Positions 5,477 through 8,281 of a stretch of 8,281 bases of DNA are shown piece after piece. Each line of letters opens with the position of its first letter. The first letter of the stretch is position 1. Both the position numbers and the translations under genes were made by a program. The DNA lies in contig DHPK01000015.1 of NCBI GenBank assembly GCA_002407845.1, forward strand, positions 56,657 to 64,937, in the 5' to 3' direction. Under the pieces are notes generated by a model. That model was given only the letters and a program-made list of their open reading frames with translations. It made no database searches and had not been told where the DNA came from. The stretch is from Leptolinea sp. UBA5366. Its GTDB lineage: Bacteria > Chloroflexota > Anaerolineae > Anaerolineales > Anaerolineaceae.

Positions 5477-7597
5477 ATGATGACAGATACCCCCAAGCAT
5501 AAAATTCAGACTATTAAAGAAAAATTTCAATTCGGAAACCGGCTGGTGCCGCTCATTCTGCTCATTCTTTCAGTTATCACCTTCGTACCGCTGATCCAAA
5601 AACTCGGTTTTTATTGGGACGACTGGCCGATGCTCTGGTTTGAATACACGCAAGGTCCGCAAGGGTTCGCGGATGCTTTCACCAGCGACCGGCCTTTCCT
5701 GGGTTATCTTTATCAGGTCACTGGAGCAATCATCGGCACCGACCCGCTGAACTGGCAGATTCTGACTGTGGCATTCCGCTGGCTGGTGTCCTGCGCGTTC
5801 TGGTGGGGATTGATCCAGCTCTGGCCGGAGCATCACGAAGAAGGCTTTTGGATGGCGTGCTTGCTGACCGTCTATTCCGGCTTCAAGCAAATGCCCATCG
5901 CATATGTCTGGGGCAATGCCTTCATCATGCTGTTCGCTTACGTAATGTCTTATGGGATGATGCTGAAAGCCATCCGAGCCTGGGAGAGCGAGCAACGCCC
6001 GCGCTATTGGCTCTGGACAGCTGCCGCCGCCCTCTGCTATGCCTTTTGCACCATCAGCACCGAATATTACACAGGGCTCGACCTCGTTCGGGGAATCGTG
6101 ATCTGGATCTTCCTGTTCCGTTTCTCGTCATTCCAAACCAGCACTTTCTGGAAAAAGCTGCTCAAAACATTTCTGCATTGGCTGCCATACCTGATCGTGC
6201 TCGGAATCTTCATGTTCTGGCGCGTCTTCATCTTTCAATTCCCGTCCTATCAGCCCGTGCTGCTTAATGAGCTGGCGGCAGACCCGATCCGGACCACTCT
6301 TGGAATGATTGTGCGCGTCGTCGAAGACGCCTATACTGCCAGCTGGGGCGCCTGGACAGAGTTTTTCAAATTTCCGCTGCGATCGAATCTAACGTCCGTA
6401 TCAGACCGCTTGTTCTGGCTTTCAGCTGCAGGCGCATTTCTTTTCGCCCTTGCAGCGCTCTTCCTTTATCAAAATAACAAATCCCGAACCAGCCCCTCAG
6501 GCGAGGCTGGAACCAAGCAGCATCATTGGCAAATCGCCTGCATCGTTCTCGGGTTGAGTGCGCTTGTCTTCCCCGGCATCCCTTATCTGATCACCTCACT
6601 TTCTCCCGCGCTTGATTTTCCGCGCGACCGCTGGCTGACCGCCTACATGTTCGGCAGCTGCGCATTGATCGTCGGGCTTGTCAGCCTCCTGATTAGAGGG
6701 CGAACTGCCCAGCGCATCGTGCTGAGCCTGTTCATTGCCATGGCTGTCGGCGGCAACCTCCTGAATGCAAACACCTTCCGGCGCGATTGGGAAATCCAAA
6801 AAGACTTTGTCAATCAGCTGACGACCCGCATTCCTGATCTGGAGACGCCGGCATATTTTCTCACCGATTTCAACTCGCTGGCATACGAGACTGACAACTC
6901 CCTGACCGGCATGGTCAATCTGGCGCTCGCGCCGGAGAACCGCTCGCTGAACCTGCCCGTCAGTGTCGGCTTTTACGATGTTCGATTTAAATCTTCAACA
7001 GATGAACTAGCGTCCGAAGAATCCCATTTCTATCAGGGATTCCGCTCTGCCATGTACGGGGGCGATAAAAACCATATCCTTGTCTACTTTTTCTCACCGC
7101 CGGGCTGTCTGCGCATTCTTGATCCAAACCAGCATGCGACGCTGCCGATCTTTCCGGATTCCTTTTATGAGTTCATGAATTTTTCCTCGCCGTCCATCAT
7201 CAGGGCTGAAGGCAGCCGTGAACCGTTCCTGCAGGAAAAGATTTTCAAGGAATCTGGCGCTGAGAACTGGTGTTATTATTTTCAGCAGGCTGATCTGGCG
7301 CGCCAATTCGAGGCATGGCAGACCATCGCAGCCATCGGGGATCAGGCACTGCCGAAATTTCAGGCGGGCGAAGCTACGGAATATATCCCGTTTATCGAAG
7401 CCTACACGCGGCTGGATCGCTGGCAGGACGCCGTCCCCTTGATCGAAAAGATTCATCACATGAACAAATCGCTGGACGGACCCGTCTGTCCGATTCTGCA
7501 AAAACTATTTGTCGATTACTATCCAGAGGATGATGAAATCCGGAAACGCGCCTTCAACGCCATGTACAGCATGGGATGCGGAGCTTACACACAATGA
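5477..7597 (+). CDS. GT-C-type polytopic membrane glycosyltransferase with soluble C-terminal domain
   Basis: A 706-residue integral membrane protein. The first membrane helix (about 22-41) is followed by YWDDWP (46-51), an acidic first-loop motif at the place where GT-C enzymes carry their catalytic aspartate, and then by SDRP (70-73). More hydrophobic segments are seen near 94-115, 124-138, 142-163, 176-192, 203-215, 233-254, 312-332, 350-372, 387-406 and 411-430, about eleven in all. STEYYTGLDLVRG (194-206) and FPRDRW (381-386) lie between helices and look conserved-type. Residues 435-706 are soluble: a mixed segment, then a helical part (about 600-700) with a TPR-like look (QFEAWQTIAAIGDQALPKF, YTRLDRWQDAVPLIEKIH). 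GT-C enzymes use polyprenyl-phosphate sugars on the outer membrane face. The stop overlaps the next start as ATGA, tying it to the GT2 enzyme. The acceptor is unknown, and sugar transfer is inferred from topology, the DD loop and context. Confidence 0.75.
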   Translation: MMTDTPKHKIQTIKEKFQFGNRLVPLILLILSVITFVPLIQKLGFYWDDWPMLWFEYTQGPQGFADAFTSDRPFLGYLYQVTGAIIGTDPLNWQILTVAFRWLVSCAFWWGLIQLWPEHHEEGFWMACLLTVYSGFKQMPIAYVWGNAFIMLFAYVMSYGMMLKAIRAWESEQRPRYWLWTAAAALCYAFCTISTEYYTGLDLVRGIVIWIFLFRFSSFQTSTFWKKLLKTFLHWLPYLIVLGIFMFWRVFIFQFPSYQPVLLNELAADPIRTTLGMIVRVVEDAYTASWGAWTEFFKFPLRSNLTSVSDRLFWLSAAGAFLFALAALFLYQNNKSRTSPSGEAGTKQHHWQIACIVLGLSALVFPGIPYLITSLSPALDFPRDRWLTAYMFGSCALIVGLVSLLIRGRTAQRIVLSLFIAMAVGGNLLNANTFRRDWEIQKDFVNQLTTRIPDLETPAYFLTDFNSLAYETDNSLTGMVNLALAPENRSLNLPVSVGFYDVRFKSSTDELASEESHFYQGFRSAMYGGDKNHILVYFFSPPGCLRILDPNQHATLPIFPDSFYEFMNFSSPSIIRAEGSREPFLQEKIFKESGAENWCYYFQQADLARQFEAWQTIAAIGDQALPKFQAGEATEYIPFIEAYTRLDRWQDAVPLIEKIHHMNKSLDGPVCPILQKLFVDYYPEDDEIRKRAFNAMYSMGCGAYTQ

Positions 7598-8281
7598 AAA
7601 CGATTCAAACTGACAACGAACGAAAAGCTTCAGTCGTGATTCCAGTTTACAACGGAGCTGATACCATTCAGCAACTGTGCGACCGGCTCGAGCAGACGCT
7701 GCCGACGCTGTTCACCGCCTATGAAATAATCCTGATCGATGACGGCAGTCCAGACGACAGCTGGGCAAAAATTGAAAGCCTGACGCAGCAATACCCAGCG
7801 GTCAGAGGAATTCGCCTGATGCGTAACTTTGGGCAGCATAACGCAGTCCTCTGCGGCATCCGCGAAGCGCGCTACCCGATCACCATCACGATGGACGATG
7901 ATCTTCAGCATCCGCCGGAAGAAATCCATCGGCTGTTAGAAGAATTTGAAAAAGGATATGACGTTGTTTATGCCGTGCCAAAATCGCTGCCCCACTCATG
8001 GTGGCGCAACGGCGCTTCAAAACTGACCAAATGGGTGTTGAGTAAAGTCATGCACATCCCGATCCAGTCAATCGGCGCGTTTCGTCTGTTCAAAACCGAT
8101 CTGCGCAAAGCCTTTGACCGTTACAGCAGTCCCGACGTTTACATCGACCCGATGCTCGCCTGGGGCACAAGAAAATTCAGCCAGGTTCAGGTCGAAGAAG
8201 AAAAGAGAGAAATCGGTCATTCAAACTACACTTTCAGCACGCTGGTTCGCGCCGCCTTGCTGATCCTGACCGGTTACAGCA
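7594..8281 (+). CDS. GT2 glycosyltransferase, polyprenyl-phosphate sugar synthase-like, 3'-truncated by window edge
   Basis: The first 229 codons are visible and the frame is still open at the window end. Residues 11-130 are a GT-A fold of family 2: SVVIPVYNGADTI (13-25), ILIDDGSPDDSW (46-57), RLMRNFGQHNAVLCGI (74-89) and the DxD-type metal/nucleotide-sugar motif MDDDLQHPPEE (100-110). The NFG-Q-x-A phrase and DDDLQHPPE are typical of the DPM1/GtrB/ArnC-like group, which moves a sugar from a nucleotide donor to polyprenyl phosphate on the cytoplasmic side. The region around REIGHSNYTFSTLVRAALLI (205-224) is the usual amphipathic stretch leading into the first of the C-terminal membrane helices, which are cut off. 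ATG overlaps the upstream stop by ATGA, with CGGAG (7579-7583) 10 bases before it, so translation is coupled. The sugar is not predictable. Confidence 0.93.
   Translation, partial: MKTIQTDNERKASVVIPVYNGADTIQQLCDRLEQTLPTLFTAYEIILIDDGSPDDSWAKIESLTQQYPAVRGIRLMRNFGQHNAVLCGIREARYPITITMDDDLQHPPEEIHRLLEEFEKGYDVVYAVPKSLPHSWWRNGASKLTKWVLSKVMHIPIQSIGAFRLFKTDLRKAFDRYSSPDVYIDPMLAWGTRKFSQVQVEEEKREIGHSNYTFSTLVRAALLILTGYS

Noticed and set aside
5570..5995. Open frame antisense to the GT-C gene
   Set aside because: Shadow of a long membrane-protein coding frame; no ribosome binding site or motif.
1..8281. CRISPR arrays, tRNA/rRNA genes, insertion sequences, defence systems
   Set aside because: No regular direct repeats, no tRNA-like cloverleaf or CCA end, no transposase motifs and no terminal inverted repeats with target duplications were seen on reading both strands.

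Overview
The window is an ordinary bacterial chromosomal segment of moderate GC, with AT-richer intergenic DNA. It carries six recognisable protein genes in three transcription units. The best guess for the source is an anaerobic fermenter of the Chloroflexota (Anaerolineae type). This is an inference from three things: the Thr/Ala/Pro-rich spacer after the lipobox of the small lipoprotein; the large GT-C membrane protein with a WDDWP loop and an STEYYTGL motif; and an ADP-forming acetate-CoA ligase beside a dihydroxyacetone-kinase-type operon. A Firmicute is not excluded.

Left part (1-1260, + strand): the 3' two-thirds or so of a fused ADP-forming acyl/acetate-CoA ligase, closed by a perfect 14-bp terminator hairpin. 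About 490 bp of AT-rich DNA without a convincing gene follows (1261-1753).

Middle part (1754-4456, - strand): a compact operon read right to left, dhaK, dhaL, then a LacI-family regulator, with gaps of 14 and 4 bp. No DhaM phosphocarrier gene lies in the window. DhaK keeps its catalytic and substrate-binding histidines, but both subunits carry non-classical motifs, so the substrate may be DHA or a related ketose. The regulator, last in its own operon, probably controls it in response to a sugar-like ligand. It lacks the usual hinge-helix signature.

The divergent intergenic region (4457-4980) is rich in structure. It holds an 18-bp near-palindrome next to the dhaK ribosome binding site, a nested set of alternative inverted repeats, a GTTTA/TAAAC operator-like cluster, a possible decayed or frameshifted small gene, and candidate promoters in both directions.

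Right part (4981-8281, + strand): a small exported lipoprotein with a cytochrome b5-like heme/steroid-binding domain and its own terminator. It is followed by a two-gene unit, a 706-residue GT-C-type polytopic membrane protein overlapping by ATGA a GT2 (polyprenyl-phosphate sugar synthase-like) glycosyltransferase that runs off the window. That pair fits a lipid-linked sugar donor system: the GT2 would load a sugar on a polyprenyl phosphate and the GT-C enzyme would transfer it outside the membrane. No tRNA, rRNA, CRISPR array or insertion sequence was found.
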